Source: Novosphingobium sp. JCM 18896 (GTDB lineage: Bacteria > Pseudomonadota > Alphaproteobacteria > Sphingomonadales > Sphingomonadaceae). From it: a stretch of 64,000 nucleotides of DNA. The DNA lies in NCBI RefSeq assembly GCF_025938095.1, contig NZ_JAPCZF010000003.1, positions 765,062-829,061 on the forward strand. The letters run 5' to 3'. Every line of letters begins with the position of its first letter. Position 1 is the first letter of the stretch. Below the pieces are notes generated by a model that made no database searches, was not told where the DNA came from, and was given only the letters and a program-made list of their open reading frames with translations. The position numbers and the translations under genes were made by a program. Shown one piece after another: positions 16,703 through 25,181 of this stretch.

Positions 16703-17524
16703 ATGTCGAACCAGCTGGAAGCGACCGATTTCCCCTCGTCCTCACCGCGAGGTCGAGTACGACCTCGCGAAGACGGTCCGCGAGGTCAGGCCTCGGAGCA
16801 GGGCGAGCGATATGATCGGCAGCGTCTGCCGCTCGCCATGCGACTTGCGCGCAAGCTACGATTTCCGGTGAATCGCTTTCTGGCGAGCCAGTCGCGCGTC
16901 GGGACCGCGCCGTTCTTCGAGCCCTCGGACATTCCGGGCATTCGCGCGCTGAGCGAGAACTGGGAGGCCATCCGCGACGAGGCCGCCGCCGTATTGGCGG
17001 ATCGCGCCCGTGTTCCGGCTCTCGGCAAGGTGTCTCCCGACCATCGCGGGATCGCACCGACCTCGTCATGGAAGAGCTTCTTTTTCACGGGCTACGGCTA
17101 TCAGGCGAAAGCCAACAGGGCGCGCTGTCCGAAGACCGCAGCGCTCCTCGATAGCATACCCGATCTCGTGGTCGGCTTCTATTCGATCTTCGAGCCGGGA
17201 ACGCACGTGAAGGCTCACAAAGGTGTGACGTCGGGTCTTATCAATATCCATCTTCCGCTGTCGGTACCGGCGCGCGATCTCGGCCGTTGCGAGCTGCGGG
17301 TCGAGCAGGATTATCGCTCCTGGACCCCCGGCCATCTTCTCGTCTTTGACGAAACCTACGAGCACGAGGCCTGGAACCAGACCAGCGAGCCGCGACTGGT
17401 TCTGCTGATTCAAGTCCTGCGGCCGATGCACCTGCCCGGCCGCATGATCGGACGGTTCTTTCTCTGGTGCATCAAGCGCACCTCCTTCGTGCAGGACATT
17501 CGCCGAAACATCGGCGCCGAGTAG
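16703..17524 (+). CDS. aspartyl/asparaginyl beta-hydroxylase family protein (LpxO-like)
   Basis: The 273-residue frame contains a clear aspartyl/asparaginyl beta-hydroxylase domain. FFTGYGYQAKANRARCPKT and FYSIFEPGTHVKAHKGVTSGLINIHL hold the first iron-binding His (KAHKG) and the 2-oxoglutarate region, and FDETYEHEAWNQ holds the second His. LpxO members hydroxylate lipid A acyl chains; sphingomonads lack classical LPS, so another lipid or peptide substrate is possible. The hydrophobic, basic C-terminus may bind membrane. The start at 16703 (GGAAG upstream) is tentative; the conserved part begins near MRLARKLRFPV at 16838. Confidence 0.8.
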   Translation: MSNQLEATDFPSSSPRGRVRPREDGPRGQASEQGERYDRQRLPLAMRLARKLRFPVNRFLASQSRVGTAPFFEPSDIPGIRALSENWEAIRDEAAAVLADRARVPALGKVSPDHRGIAPTSSWKSFFFTGYGYQAKANRARCPKTAALLDSIPDLVVGFYSIFEPGTHVKAHKGVTSGLINIHLPLSVPARDLGRCELRVEQDYRSWTPGHLLVFDETYEHEAWNQTSEPRLVLLIQVLRPMHLPGRMIGRFFLWCIKRTSFVQDIRRNIGAE

Positions 17525-17675
17525 AGGATGAGCTCGAATTTCGAGCGGCGCGAGCATCGATTTGCGCCAGCTGAGCGCCTCGCCACGATGCCGATGCTGC
17601 CGGGCTCGAGCCGACAATCGCGCCTTCACCCGGCTAGCCGTTCTGGCCGTTGGATTTGATGGAGACAGGCTTCTC

Positions 17676-18821
17676 ATGGACATCACGTGTCGCTGGCTTT
17701 CCGGTTTCCTCGCATTGGCCCTCTGCGGATGTGGCAGCAGCTCGAAGGAAGAAGCCCAAGACGACCCGTCGACGGGTCTGAACGGCGCGAGCGCGGCTGA
17801 TGTTGCAAAGGCGCGCGCCTATCTTGTTCAGTTCACCGCGGAGAATCCGGATCGCTGCTTCGCGGATTTCGGACTGGATGACGTACAATTGCAAGCACGG
17901 GAGAGCGATGGATCCGGGCCAGGAACGCCGCCGGTTCGCGTGGTCGTCGCGATAGACGGCTCCGGTTCAATGGCGGGTCGGATCGGTGGGCAGACCAAGA
18001 TCGATCTCGCTCGCGACGCCGCCACGCGCTTCCTTGATGGGCTACCCCCGACGGTAGAGGCATCGCTGCTGGTCTTCGGACAGCAGGGCGACAACAGCGA
18101 AGCAGGCAAGGCCAGGTCATGCGCGGGCGTCGATCTTCTTTCCCCGATGTCGAACGATCGCGCGCGGCTTGGTGCCGCCGTCTCCCAGGTTCGGGCGGTA
18201 GGCTGGACCCCGCTGGCCGCGGGGCTCGCTAAGGCAGAGGCATTGCTAGCCCGCTCGTCCACGCGCGGAGAGCAGGTCATCTATGTCGTGTCTGATGGCG
18301 AGGAAACCTGCGGCGGCGATCCCGTCGCGACTGCGCGGCGGATCAATAGCGGCAACACTCTTGCGATAGTCAACATCATCGGCTTCGGTTTGCCATCGCG
18401 TGAAGCCGCGGCGCTGAAGGCCGTGTCCGATGCGGGCGGCGGCAGTTTCGTGAACGTCAACAGCCGCGCCGATTATGACCAGACGTTTGCGCAAGTGCGC
18501 GAAGCCAATCGCCAAGCTGCAAATGCCGTGCGCCATAGCAACACGATCGCGAGTAACGCCGTGCGGACGTCGAACGCGCTCAGCAGCGCCGCGGTCTGCG
18601 TCAGCAACATCATAAGCGCCGAAAGCGTTCGGATGAGCAATGACCTGTCCGCCCGTGCGGTCAAAGGCGAGGCCCTGCCGTTCGATCGCATCGCCCAGGC
18701 TCTTTTAAAGAAGCGGCACGATGCAATGGAGCTTCGTCTGAAGCTTTATCGTTCGCGGCTCCAGGGCAACGAGCTCGAGGTGCGAAGGACAATCGATGCT
18801 GAGGCGAAGGCAGTTCGATAG
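17676..18821 (+). CDS. von Willebrand factor A lipoprotein with 11-residue repeats
   Basis: The 381-residue protein begins MDITCRWLSGFLALALCGCG, a lipoprotein signal. A VWA domain starts near residue 88 with the metal-binding motif DGSGSM (DxSxS), the conserved Thr in GWTPLAAGL, and the Asp of YVVSDGEETC. Binding of a divalent metal and a protein partner in the periplasm is expected. After the domain comes a four-fold 11-residue repeat (residues 283-326) and a charged helical tail. No operon partner is evident. The VWA domain is clear; its role is unknown. Confidence 0.85.
   Translation: MDITCRWLSGFLALALCGCGSSSKEEAQDDPSTGLNGASAADVAKARAYLVQFTAENPDRCFADFGLDDVQLQARESDGSGPGTPPVRVVVAIDGSGSMAGRIGGQTKIDLARDAATRFLDGLPPTVEASLLVFGQQGDNSEAGKARSCAGVDLLSPMSNDRARLGAAVSQVRAVGWTPLAAGLAKAEALLARSSTRGEQVIYVVSDGEETCGGDPVATARRINSGNTLAIVNIIGFGLPSREAAALKAVSDAGGGSFVNVNSRADYDQTFAQVREANRQAANAVRHSNTIASNAVRTSNALSSAAVCVSNIISAESVRMSNDLSARAVKGEALPFDRIAQALLKKRHDAMELRLKLYRSRLQGNELEVRRTIDAEAKAVR
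18522..18653 (+). repeat. four tandem 33-base (11-residue) repeats in the VWA lipoprotein
   Basis: The four units are NAVRHSNTIAS, NAVRTSNALSS, AAVCVSNIISA and ESVRMSNDLSA, consensus xxVRxSNxxSx. The DNA is diverged while the protein pattern is kept. Eleven-residue periodicity suggests a hendecad coiled coil or regular helix, perhaps for oligomerisation. Confidence 0.75.
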
Positions 18822-19019
18822 GAGACGTGCGGTCTACCTGGCTGACGCCGGTTCGACTTCATCTATCGCTTCGGGTCTCGTCGATATCGATCGCATTTCC
18901 GGGGAGCACGCCGGGTTCGCATGGCAGATTACGCCTGCCGTCGGCAAATGGACCGCTAGCCGGAAAACTCGCCACGGCGTTTCCGATTTTGGTCGGATGG
19001 GCCCGGGCACGGTTCTGGA

Positions 19020-20231
19020 TCAGACTTTGAGACTGGCTCGGTGCTTGTCGATCGCGGCCGCGACGGAGCTGGGAAATGGCAAATGGGTCTTTTCTTCGTT
19101 CCAGGCCTGGTCGAAGCGCTCGACCGTTTCACGGGCGGTCTTCACGACGAGGTGCGAGGGAACACGCGCCTTGTCCGCGACCTTTTCGAGTTCCTCGTAG
19201 GTGAATGAACTCCAGTCCTTCGAGCGCCGCAGCTTCAAGGCGAGCAGATCGTTCGGGATATAGGGAACGGTGGACAGCATGTCGTGTGTGGGCGCCAAGA
19301 GCGCGCTTCGGCGGTCGGGATAGATCAGCGACCAGTTCTTCAGGTGCATGTCGCCATTGCCGATAAGGACCGAGTAGGTGAGGCGGCGGACGAATTCCAC
19401 GATGCTGGCCTCGTCGGTTTCGATCGCGAGGATCGCAAGGATCCGCCAGAAGCTGGCGTTCTCGTATTTGTCGCTTGCGTAGACGTTGAACACCTGGGCG
19501 AAGTCTTCGATGTGAATGGGGCCGTCGGGGCCGCGATCGAACCGGCGGATGGCGTAGGCCTTGTCGCCATGGACCTTGATGCCGACGGGCAGCCCGGTCA
19601 GGTTGTCGATCGGGACAAGATCGAGTTCTGGCACGTCCATGCCGATTTTTGCCGCCAGGCTCATCGCGGCGAATTCCGCTTCCGGCACGTTCGGATGGCT
19701 GGGCGATGGAAGCTTGACGATCCAGTCCCCGCCTACGCCGGACATGGGAATGGCAAGGCCGCCTTCCTTGCCCTTGTTTCGCAAGGCCGAGAATTTGAGC
19801 TGCACGCCCGCCAGGGAGAACCGCAGCGCCGGAGGCTTGTTTTGCGATGGGGCGAAGGCTTCCGCGATTTCCCCGGAGAGGCTGTCGTCTGTCGGCACGG
19901 CCATCACTGCTCCAGGCAGGTCCTGTCCCAGCTGGAGGAGAAGGGGATAGTCGCGAACCTTCTTCGTGCCGGCCTGACGAGCAAGGTAATCGCGTAGCGT
20001 GCCTTCGGGCAGCAAGTTGGAGAAGAATGGTTCGACCACAGTCTGCCGTGGTCGTGGCAGGTTCAATATCTCGCCGGAAGCGCCCTTGTAGCTGAGCGAA
20101 AGGGTCGGCCGCGTGCCGTCCTCTAGGTAGCTTTCATCGAATGTGAAGATGCTCTTGTCGCCTTCAAGGCGAGCGATCGCACCGATCCTGCGACCGTGCA
20201 GCAGAATGTCTAGGGCGACGGGTTCGATCAT
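19020..20231 (-). CDS. hipA: HipA-type serine/threonine kinase toxin
   Basis: The 403-residue protein has the HipA N-terminal subdomain (ALDILLHGRRIGAIARLEG, LSLSYKG, FFSNLLPEGTLRDYLARQAG) and the kinase core: LAGVQLKFSALR (Gly-rich/P-loop region), DWIVKLPSP with the nucleotide-binding Lys, catalytic loop GNGDMHLKNWSL (Asp and Asn), and metal-binding Asp in PTHDMLST. HipA in E. coli phosphorylates glutamyl-tRNA synthetase and induces dormancy. The start overlaps the hipB stop by four bases, so toxin and antitoxin are coupled. It is full length, not a split HipS/HipT type. Confidence 0.95.
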   Translation of the reverse strand: MIEPVALDILLHGRRIGAIARLEGDKSIFTFDESYLEDGTRPTLSLSYKGASGEILNLPRPRQTVVEPFFSNLLPEGTLRDYLARQAGTKKVRDYPLLLQLGQDLPGAVMAVPTDDSLSGEIAEAFAPSQNKPPALRFSLAGVQLKFSALRNKGKEGGLAIPMSGVGGDWIVKLPSPSHPNVPEAEFAAMSLAAKIGMDVPELDLVPIDNLTGLPVGIKVHGDKAYAIRRFDRGPDGPIHIEDFAQVFNVYASDKYENASFWRILAILAIETDEASIVEFVRRLTYSVLIGNGDMHLKNWSLIYPDRRSALLAPTHDMLSTVPYIPNDLLALKLRRSKDWSSFTYEELEKVADKARVPSHLVVKTARETVERFDQAWNEEKTHLPFPSSVAAAIDKHRASLKV

Positions 20232-20851
20232 TCGGCTTCGTCTTCCTCGTCCAGGCGGTAGGCCGGGCGATCATGTTCGGCCGGTGTGGCCGCCGCGTGC
20301 ATCTGTGCGTTTCGGAACCGGAGAAGGGCCTTGGTGGCCTCTTCGACTTGGCGGGCGACAATATCCGATGCGGCGCTGTCAGTTAGCTCGTCTTGATCCA
20401 GTAGCAGCTTTATCCGCATGGCGGGCTTGAGGGCGCCTTCGAGCGCCTTGAGCTGAACTGCGTTGAATTGCAGTCTCGCGATTTCCTCGGCGATATCCTT
20501 GAACTGGTGGATCTTCAGGAGCTTGGGATAATTCTCGAGGATCCTGTCGATCGTCGGTTGCAGCTGTTTTAGTGTCGCAAGAGCCCGGCTCGTTTCGAGG
20601 GCCGTGCCTTGCGCGCGTATGGCGCCGCGGATCGCGGGCAGGGCATTGCGAGGCACGAGTTGAACTTCGAGATCGAGGGCGCGCGCGAGTTCGACGAGGC
20701 TGGAAATCTGCAGATCGACAGCGCCGTTCTCGATTTTCGAAATGTGGCTCTGCGGTATGCCGACCCGCTCGCCTAGTCCCTTCTGGGTCAAAGCCTTTCG
20801 GTGTCGAGCCATTTTGAGGCTGGCAGCAATTTCGTCCAATCCAGCAGTCAT
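20228..20851 (-). CDS. hipB: HipB-type XRE antitoxin with long C-terminal extension
   Basis: Residues 1-70 are an XRE helix-turn-helix (LKMARHRKALTQKGLGERVG, IPQSHISKIENGAVDLQ). The protein is 207 residues, against about 88 for E. coli HipB. The extra ~130 residues are helical and charged, with an acidic C-terminus, and could form the toxin-binding or dimer part. The gene is first in the operon, as usual for antitoxins. Two operator-like repeats lie immediately upstream of its ATG, supporting autorepression. Confidence 0.9.
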   Translation of the reverse strand: MTAGLDEIAASLKMARHRKALTQKGLGERVGIPQSHISKIENGAVDLQISSLVELARALDLEVQLVPRNALPAIRGAIRAQGTALETSRALATLKQLQPTIDRILENYPKLLKIHQFKDIAEEIARLQFNAVQLKALEGALKPAMRIKLLLDQDELTDSAASDIVARQVEEATKALLRFRNAQMHAAATPAEHDRPAYRLDEEDEAE

Positions 20852-20853
20852 TT

Positions 20854-20869
20854 ATATGTCATCACATAT
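20854..20869. promoter_or_regulatory. HipB operator O1, ATATG-N6-CATAT
   Basis: A perfect 5-base inverted repeat, ATATG then 6 bases then CATAT, lies three bases upstream of the hipB start codon. It matches O2 in arm sequence and spacer length, so binding of the XRE dimer here would block transcription or translation start. Confidence 0.75.
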
Positions 20870-20883
20870 TTTGGGATAGGATT

Positions 20884-20899
20884 ATATGCAATGGCATAT
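20884..20899. promoter_or_regulatory. HipB operator O2, ATATG-N6-CATAT
   Basis: The second copy has identical arms and spacer length. Its centre is 30 bases from the centre of O1, close to three helical turns, so two HipB dimers could bind the same DNA face. The -35/-10 of the hip operon probably lies in or beyond this AT-rich segment. Confidence 0.75.
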
Positions 20900-21249
20900 C
20901 GATCTCCGTTTTAGCACGCAGCATAAATATATCAAGCTATATAATTTAAGAAAGATATATATAAAAATATATTTTTCAGTGATAGTCGGGTAGCCGCTGG
21001 AGATCAGTTCCCCACTGGAGGCTCTGTCATGGGGGGCGATACGAGTGGCCCGGCAGTCGGAGCCCACCTAGCGCCGCCTGATCGGGACTACCTCCATTCG
21101 TCACGACATCCCCGCGACATCGCCGCGCGATCGGGGCCACTCAATGCCCTGCAACAAGCGCCCAAGCCATTGCACGGTGTCGGCATGGCGCGCTGCGGCG
21201 AAAACTGCTCGCGTGATCCGCTCGATTTCCACTTCGGTTGGGTGAACTG
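20900..21249. other. AT-rich promoter zone and gene-free stretch
   Basis: Bases about 20920-20985 are strikingly AT-rich (runs such as ATATATAAAAATATATTTTT) in a GC-rich window, likely the hip promoter and a sign of foreign origin. From 21101 to about 21272 a minus-strand frame reads like a protein fragment (HPTEVEIERITRAVFAAARH... ending WPRSRGDVAGMS) but has no clear start; it may be a remnant. Confidence 0.4.
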
Positions 21250-21274
21250 GGAACGCTCGATCGCACCAGCGGTT
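21250..21274 (+). promoter_or_regulatory. EcfG-type promoter candidate upstream of the PRC-barrel/helicase operon
   Basis: GGAAC, 16 bases, then GGTT. It lies about 127 bases before the TTG start at 21401, which would give a fairly long leader. Confidence 0.45.
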
Positions 21275-21400
21275 AGCCGATACCGAAGGCAGAAACGGCG
21301 AGACCGGAGGATGCGTCCTATCCGGTCTGGTCCAGCCCGACGGACATCTTTTTGATCACCGGGTCCCCGGGGGCGATCGCATCTTTTGAAGGAAAACGAC

Positions 21401-21994
21401 TTGGCGGAAATCGCGGGCTGGATAGCGCCGATCGCGACCATGATCGCAGCCATGATGACGGCAGCCAACCTCGGCGCGCGCGTAACCGGCTGGGGCTTCG
21501 TCGTCTTCACCGTCGGTTCCGTCGGCTGGTCGATCGTCGGCCTGACCTCGGATCAGACAAACCTTGTGGCCACGAACGGCTTTCTGACGATGGTCAATGC
21601 CGTGGGAATCTGGCGATGGCTGGGCCGCCAGCGCGCCTACGAGGACGGCGCCGCATCGGCCACGGCCGCAAGCCGCCGTTCGCACACGCCGACCCTGCTC
21701 ACGGCCAGCGGTTTTGCGGGCATGCCGGTGTACGACAGCGGCGGCGATCTCGTCGGACGGACTGGCGATGCTTTGATGGCCTGCGCGAGCGCGGAGGTTT
21801 CGTATGTCGTCATAGCGTCTGGCGGTATCGGCGGCATCGACGAGCGTCTGCGCGCGGTGGCGCGCGCCGATCTGCGCTTTGGCTGCGATCGGCTCGACCT
21901 TGCGATGACCGCAGACACCTTTGTCCGACTTCCAGAGCTGATCCCTGAAGACTGGCCGATTGAAGTCCTTCCTGCGCGCCAGGTGCTCGCGTGA
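21401..21994 (+). CDS. membrane-anchored PRC-barrel protein
   Basis: I chose TTG at 21401 because GAAGGA lies seven bases upstream; a second TTG at 21386 has none. The ~197-residue product has two N-terminal hydrophobic helices (IAPIATMIAAMMTAANLG and a second around GFVVFTVGSVGWSIVG) and a C-terminal PRC-barrel (FAGMPVYDSGGDLVGRTGDA then VSYVVIASGGIGGID). It is followed by the Mfd-like helicase with a GTGA overlap, so the pair is translationally coupled. Role unknown. Confidence 0.72.
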   Translation: MAEIAGWIAPIATMIAAMMTAANLGARVTGWGFVVFTVGSVGWSIVGLTSDQTNLVATNGFLTMVNAVGIWRWLGRQRAYEDGAASATAASRRSHTPTLLTASGFAGMPVYDSGGDLVGRTGDALMACASAEVSYVVIASGGIGGIDERLRAVARADLRFGCDRLDLAMTADTFVRLPELIPEDWPIEVLPARQVLA

Positions 21995-24900
21995 CCGAAA
22001 CCAACCTTGCCGCCCTCGCTTTCAGGATCGCCAGGGAACTCACGGAGCGCACGGTCGTCCAACTCTGCGACGACGAACAGCAAGCCCAGGCCCTCGCCGC
22101 CGCAGTGGAAGCCCTTGCTTGCTATGCGCCCGTGATCTTCCTGCCATCGAGCGATGCACTCCCGGGCGACGTCGCTCCCGCCTCGCCTGGCAACATCGGC
22201 CGGCGAACCGCAGCCTTGCGCAAGCTGCGCGGTCACGCGGCCGCGAGGCCCGATGAACCAATCGCCTGTATCCTCAGCGGCGAGGCCGCGGCGCAGCGAT
22301 ACGCCGATCCCGCCGACTACGACAGCGCCCCGCCTGTTATCTCGGTCGGCGAGAAAATCGAGGCAGAGCCGTTTGCGACGATGCTCGCGCAGATCGGCTA
22401 TTTTGCCGATGACCGCGTCGATGAACCCGGCGAAGTTGCGGTCCGCGGCGACGTCATCGACATCTTTCCCGCGGACACCGACCATCCCGCAAGGCTCGAG
22501 ATCGTCGACGGCCGGATTTCGGCGATCCGCTCCTACGATCCGGTCAGCCAGCGCAGCCTCGAGGATCTCGACACGCTCGAAATCGGTCGGGCGGCGGAGC
22601 CTGCGCCGAGCCGTCATGTGAGCATTCTCGCACATATCGCCGCCGGGGCGATAGGCATGACACCCCGGGCCGATGGGCGCCGCCGCCGCTTCATTGCCCT
22701 GGCACAGGACGCGGCGGAACGGTCGGGCCGGGCGCCGGAGGCGATCGACGAGGCACTCTGGCAGGTCGCGCTCGAAGGCTGGCAGTCGATCGTCTGGGAT
22801 GAGGCCGAGGCACCTATTCCGCGGTTCGTCGAGCAGCGCGCGCCCTTGGCCGCCTGCGCGAAATTCCTGGCCCCCTTGCGCGAGGGGGGGCGGAAACTGC
22901 TGTTGGTCGGCAGCGTCCGGGATCTGCGCTTCGTGCGGCCGCGTCTGGAGCGGCGTCTCGGCATCGATTTTGAGCCTTGCGGCGGCTGGCAGGATGTCGT
23001 GGCCTTGCCCCAAGGCGTGGCGGCAAGCCTGGAAATGCCGGTCGACCGCGGCTTCGTCGATGACGATACGATCGTCCTTGCTGCCGGCGATCTGCTCGGC
23101 AGCCGTGCGATCCTGGGCTCGGTGCCCGAGCCGCTTTCGGGAATTGCCAAGGACGGCGAGACGATGCGCATCGGCGACGTCGTCGTTCACGAGGATCATG
23201 GCGTCGCCGTGATCGCCGGCTTGGAAGCTTCGCCAGGTGACCAAGGCGAAGAAATGATCGTCCTGGAGCACGCCGGCGGAAATCGCCGCCTCGTCGCTCT
23301 TCATGAGGCCAGCCGTCTCTGGCGTTACGGCGCTGATCCAGAAGCCGTGACCCTCGACCGGCTGGACGGACGGACCTGGCAAGCCCGCCGGGCCGCGATC
23401 GACGAGGCCGTTGCCGAAAGCGCGGCGGCGCTCAAGGCGATGGCCGACGAGCGTCATAGTCTGATCGCGCCGGTCATCGACCCGGACCCCGCGACCTACG
23501 AACGCTTCGTCGCCGGCTTCGCCTTCAACGAGACCGCCGACCAGGCCCGCGCGATCGCGGCGGTCCGTGACGACCTCGCTTCCGGAAAGCCGATGGACCG
23601 GCTCGTCATCGGCGACGTCGGCTACGGCAAGACCGAAGTCGCCTTGCGCGCAGCCGCGCTCGCCGCGCTCGCAGGCTTTCAGGTCATCGTCGCAGCTCCG
23701 ACGACCGTGCTCGTGCGCCAGCACGTCGAGACTTTCGAGCGCCGTTTCAAAGACACGGGCATCGTCGTGGCCGGCCTGTCGCGGCTCACCTCCGCCACCG
23801 AGAGGAAGCGGATCAGGTCGGCTCTTGCCGAAGGGACGATAAGCATCGTGATCGGAACCGGAGCGGTCATGGCGAAGTCGGTTTCCTATGCGCGTCTGGG
23901 CCTCGTCGTGATCGACGAGGAGCAGCGTTTCGGCGCTGCCGACAAGGCGCGCCTGCGCGGCGACGGCTCTATCCATTTGCTGACTTTGAGCGCGACGCCG
24001 ATCCCGCGCACTTTGCAGATGGCGCTCGTCGGACTTCAGACGATGTCGACGATCACCACACCGCCGGCCCGCCGCCAGCCGATCCGTACGAGCGTCGATC
24101 GCTTCGACGATGCCCGGGTTCGGACCGCGCTCGAACGAGAAAAGGCGAGGGGTGGGCAGAGCTTCGTCGTCGTGCCGCGCATCGAGGACATGGCAAAGCT
24201 CGGCGATCGCCTGCGCCGCCTCGCGCCCGGTCTCGAAATCGTCGAGGCCCATGGCAAGCGCCCGGCCGCCGAGGTTGATGCCGTCATGGTCGATTTCGCC
24301 GAGGGGATCGGTGATGTCCTGCTGGCGACCAACATCATCGAGGCAGGTCTCGACATCCCTCGCGCCAATACGATGATCGTCTGGCGCGCCGATCGTTTCG
24401 GGCTCGCCCAGCTTCACCAGCTGCGCGGGCGCGTGGGGAGAGGCAATCGACGCGGACAAGTCTACCTTCTCACCGACGATAAGGGCGAGATCGCCGAGCG
24501 CACGCTCAAGCGTCTGCGCACGCTCGCGGCCTTCGATCAGCTCGGCGCGGGATTTCTGATTAGCGCGCAAGACCTCGACATGCGGGGCGCGGGAGATCTC
24601 GTCGGTGAGACGCAGGCCGGCCATATGACGCTGATCGGCGTCGATCTTTATCAGCATCTCCTGGAAAACGCGCTGCGCCGGACTCGCGGAGAATCAGTCG
24701 AGGAATGGGAGCCCGAACTGCGTATCGGAATGGCAGGCGCATTCCCGGAGAGCTGGATCCCCGAACCTGACATGCGATTGGGTCTTTATGGTCGGCTTTC
24801 GCGCCTGACCGAGGCCGCAGAGCTAGATGGGTTCGAGGACGAGCTCGTCGATCGCTTCGGTCCGCTGCCCCAGACCGCGGAGCACCTTCTCTCGCGCGCT

Positions 24901-25110
24901 CGACTGGCGATCCTCGCCCGCTCGGCCGGGGTCGAGCGGATCGATGCCGGACCGGCCGGGATCGCGCTCACCCTGCGTGCGGGGACGGCGCCGCTACCTG
25001 ACGCGCTCGGGCTCGTCGAACGCGACGGGCGCTGGATTCTGAAGGAACGCCTTGAAGAGGAGGAGCGCGGCAAGCGTGTCGCCGAGGTGCTCGAGCACTT
25101 GCTCGCTTGA
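21991..25110 (+). CDS. Mfd-like (TRCF paralogue) superfamily 2 helicase
   Basis: The 1039-residue protein starts with GTG at 21991. An N-terminal UvrB-homology region (VRGDVIDIFPADTDHPARLE) is followed by a CarD-like RNA polymerase interaction domain (GDVVVHEDHGVAVIAGLE). The translocase has Walker A GDVGYGKTEVALRAA, TTVLVRQH, DEEQ box VVIDEEQRFG, LSATPIPRTL, GLDIPRANTMIVWRAD and QLRGRVGRG. A TRCF C-terminal domain ends the protein. It is about 100 residues shorter than canonical Mfd, so it is probably a paralogue and not the main transcription-repair coupling factor; the true mfd would then be elsewhere in the genome. Confidence 0.88.
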   Translation: MTETNLAALAFRIARELTERTVVQLCDDEQQAQALAAAVEALACYAPVIFLPSSDALPGDVAPASPGNIGRRTAALRKLRGHAAARPDEPIACILSGEAAAQRYADPADYDSAPPVISVGEKIEAEPFATMLAQIGYFADDRVDEPGEVAVRGDVIDIFPADTDHPARLEIVDGRISAIRSYDPVSQRSLEDLDTLEIGRAAEPAPSRHVSILAHIAAGAIGMTPRADGRRRRFIALAQDAAERSGRAPEAIDEALWQVALEGWQSIVWDEAEAPIPRFVEQRAPLAACAKFLAPLREGGRKLLLVGSVRDLRFVRPRLERRLGIDFEPCGGWQDVVALPQGVAASLEMPVDRGFVDDDTIVLAAGDLLGSRAILGSVPEPLSGIAKDGETMRIGDVVVHEDHGVAVIAGLEASPGDQGEEMIVLEHAGGNRRLVALHEASRLWRYGADPEAVTLDRLDGRTWQARRAAIDEAVAESAAALKAMADERHSLIAPVIDPDPATYERFVAGFAFNETADQARAIAAVRDDLASGKPMDRLVIGDVGYGKTEVALRAAALAALAGFQVIVAAPTTVLVRQHVETFERRFKDTGIVVAGLSRLTSATERKRIRSALAEGTISIVIGTGAVMAKSVSYARLGLVVIDEEQRFGAADKARLRGDGSIHLLTLSATPIPRTLQMALVGLQTMSTITTPPARRQPIRTSVDRFDDARVRTALEREKARGGQSFVVVPRIEDMAKLGDRLRRLAPGLEIVEAHGKRPAAEVDAVMVDFAEGIGDVLLATNIIEAGLDIPRANTMIVWRADRFGLAQLHQLRGRVGRGNRRGQVYLLTDDKGEIAERTLKRLRTLAAFDQLGAGFLISAQDLDMRGAGDLVGETQAGHMTLIGVDLYQHLLENALRRTRGESVEEWEPELRIGMAGAFPESWIPEPDMRLGLYGRLSRLTEAAELDGFEDELVDRFGPLPQTAEHLLSRARLAILARSAGVERIDAGPAGIALTLRAGTAPLPDALGLVERDGRWILKERLEEEERGKRVAEVLEHLLA

Positions 25111-25181
25111 ATGCCGGCGCGGTGGGGCGCCGCGAAGTCCTGCACCTGGATCAGCTCTTTGCCCGGCGCGCCTTGAGCGGG

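Noticed and set aside
21637..24657. 1006-codon open frame on the minus strand
   Set aside because: It is the antisense shadow of the Mfd-like helicase, created by GC-rich codon bias; its translation is Arg/Asp/His-rich with no domain.
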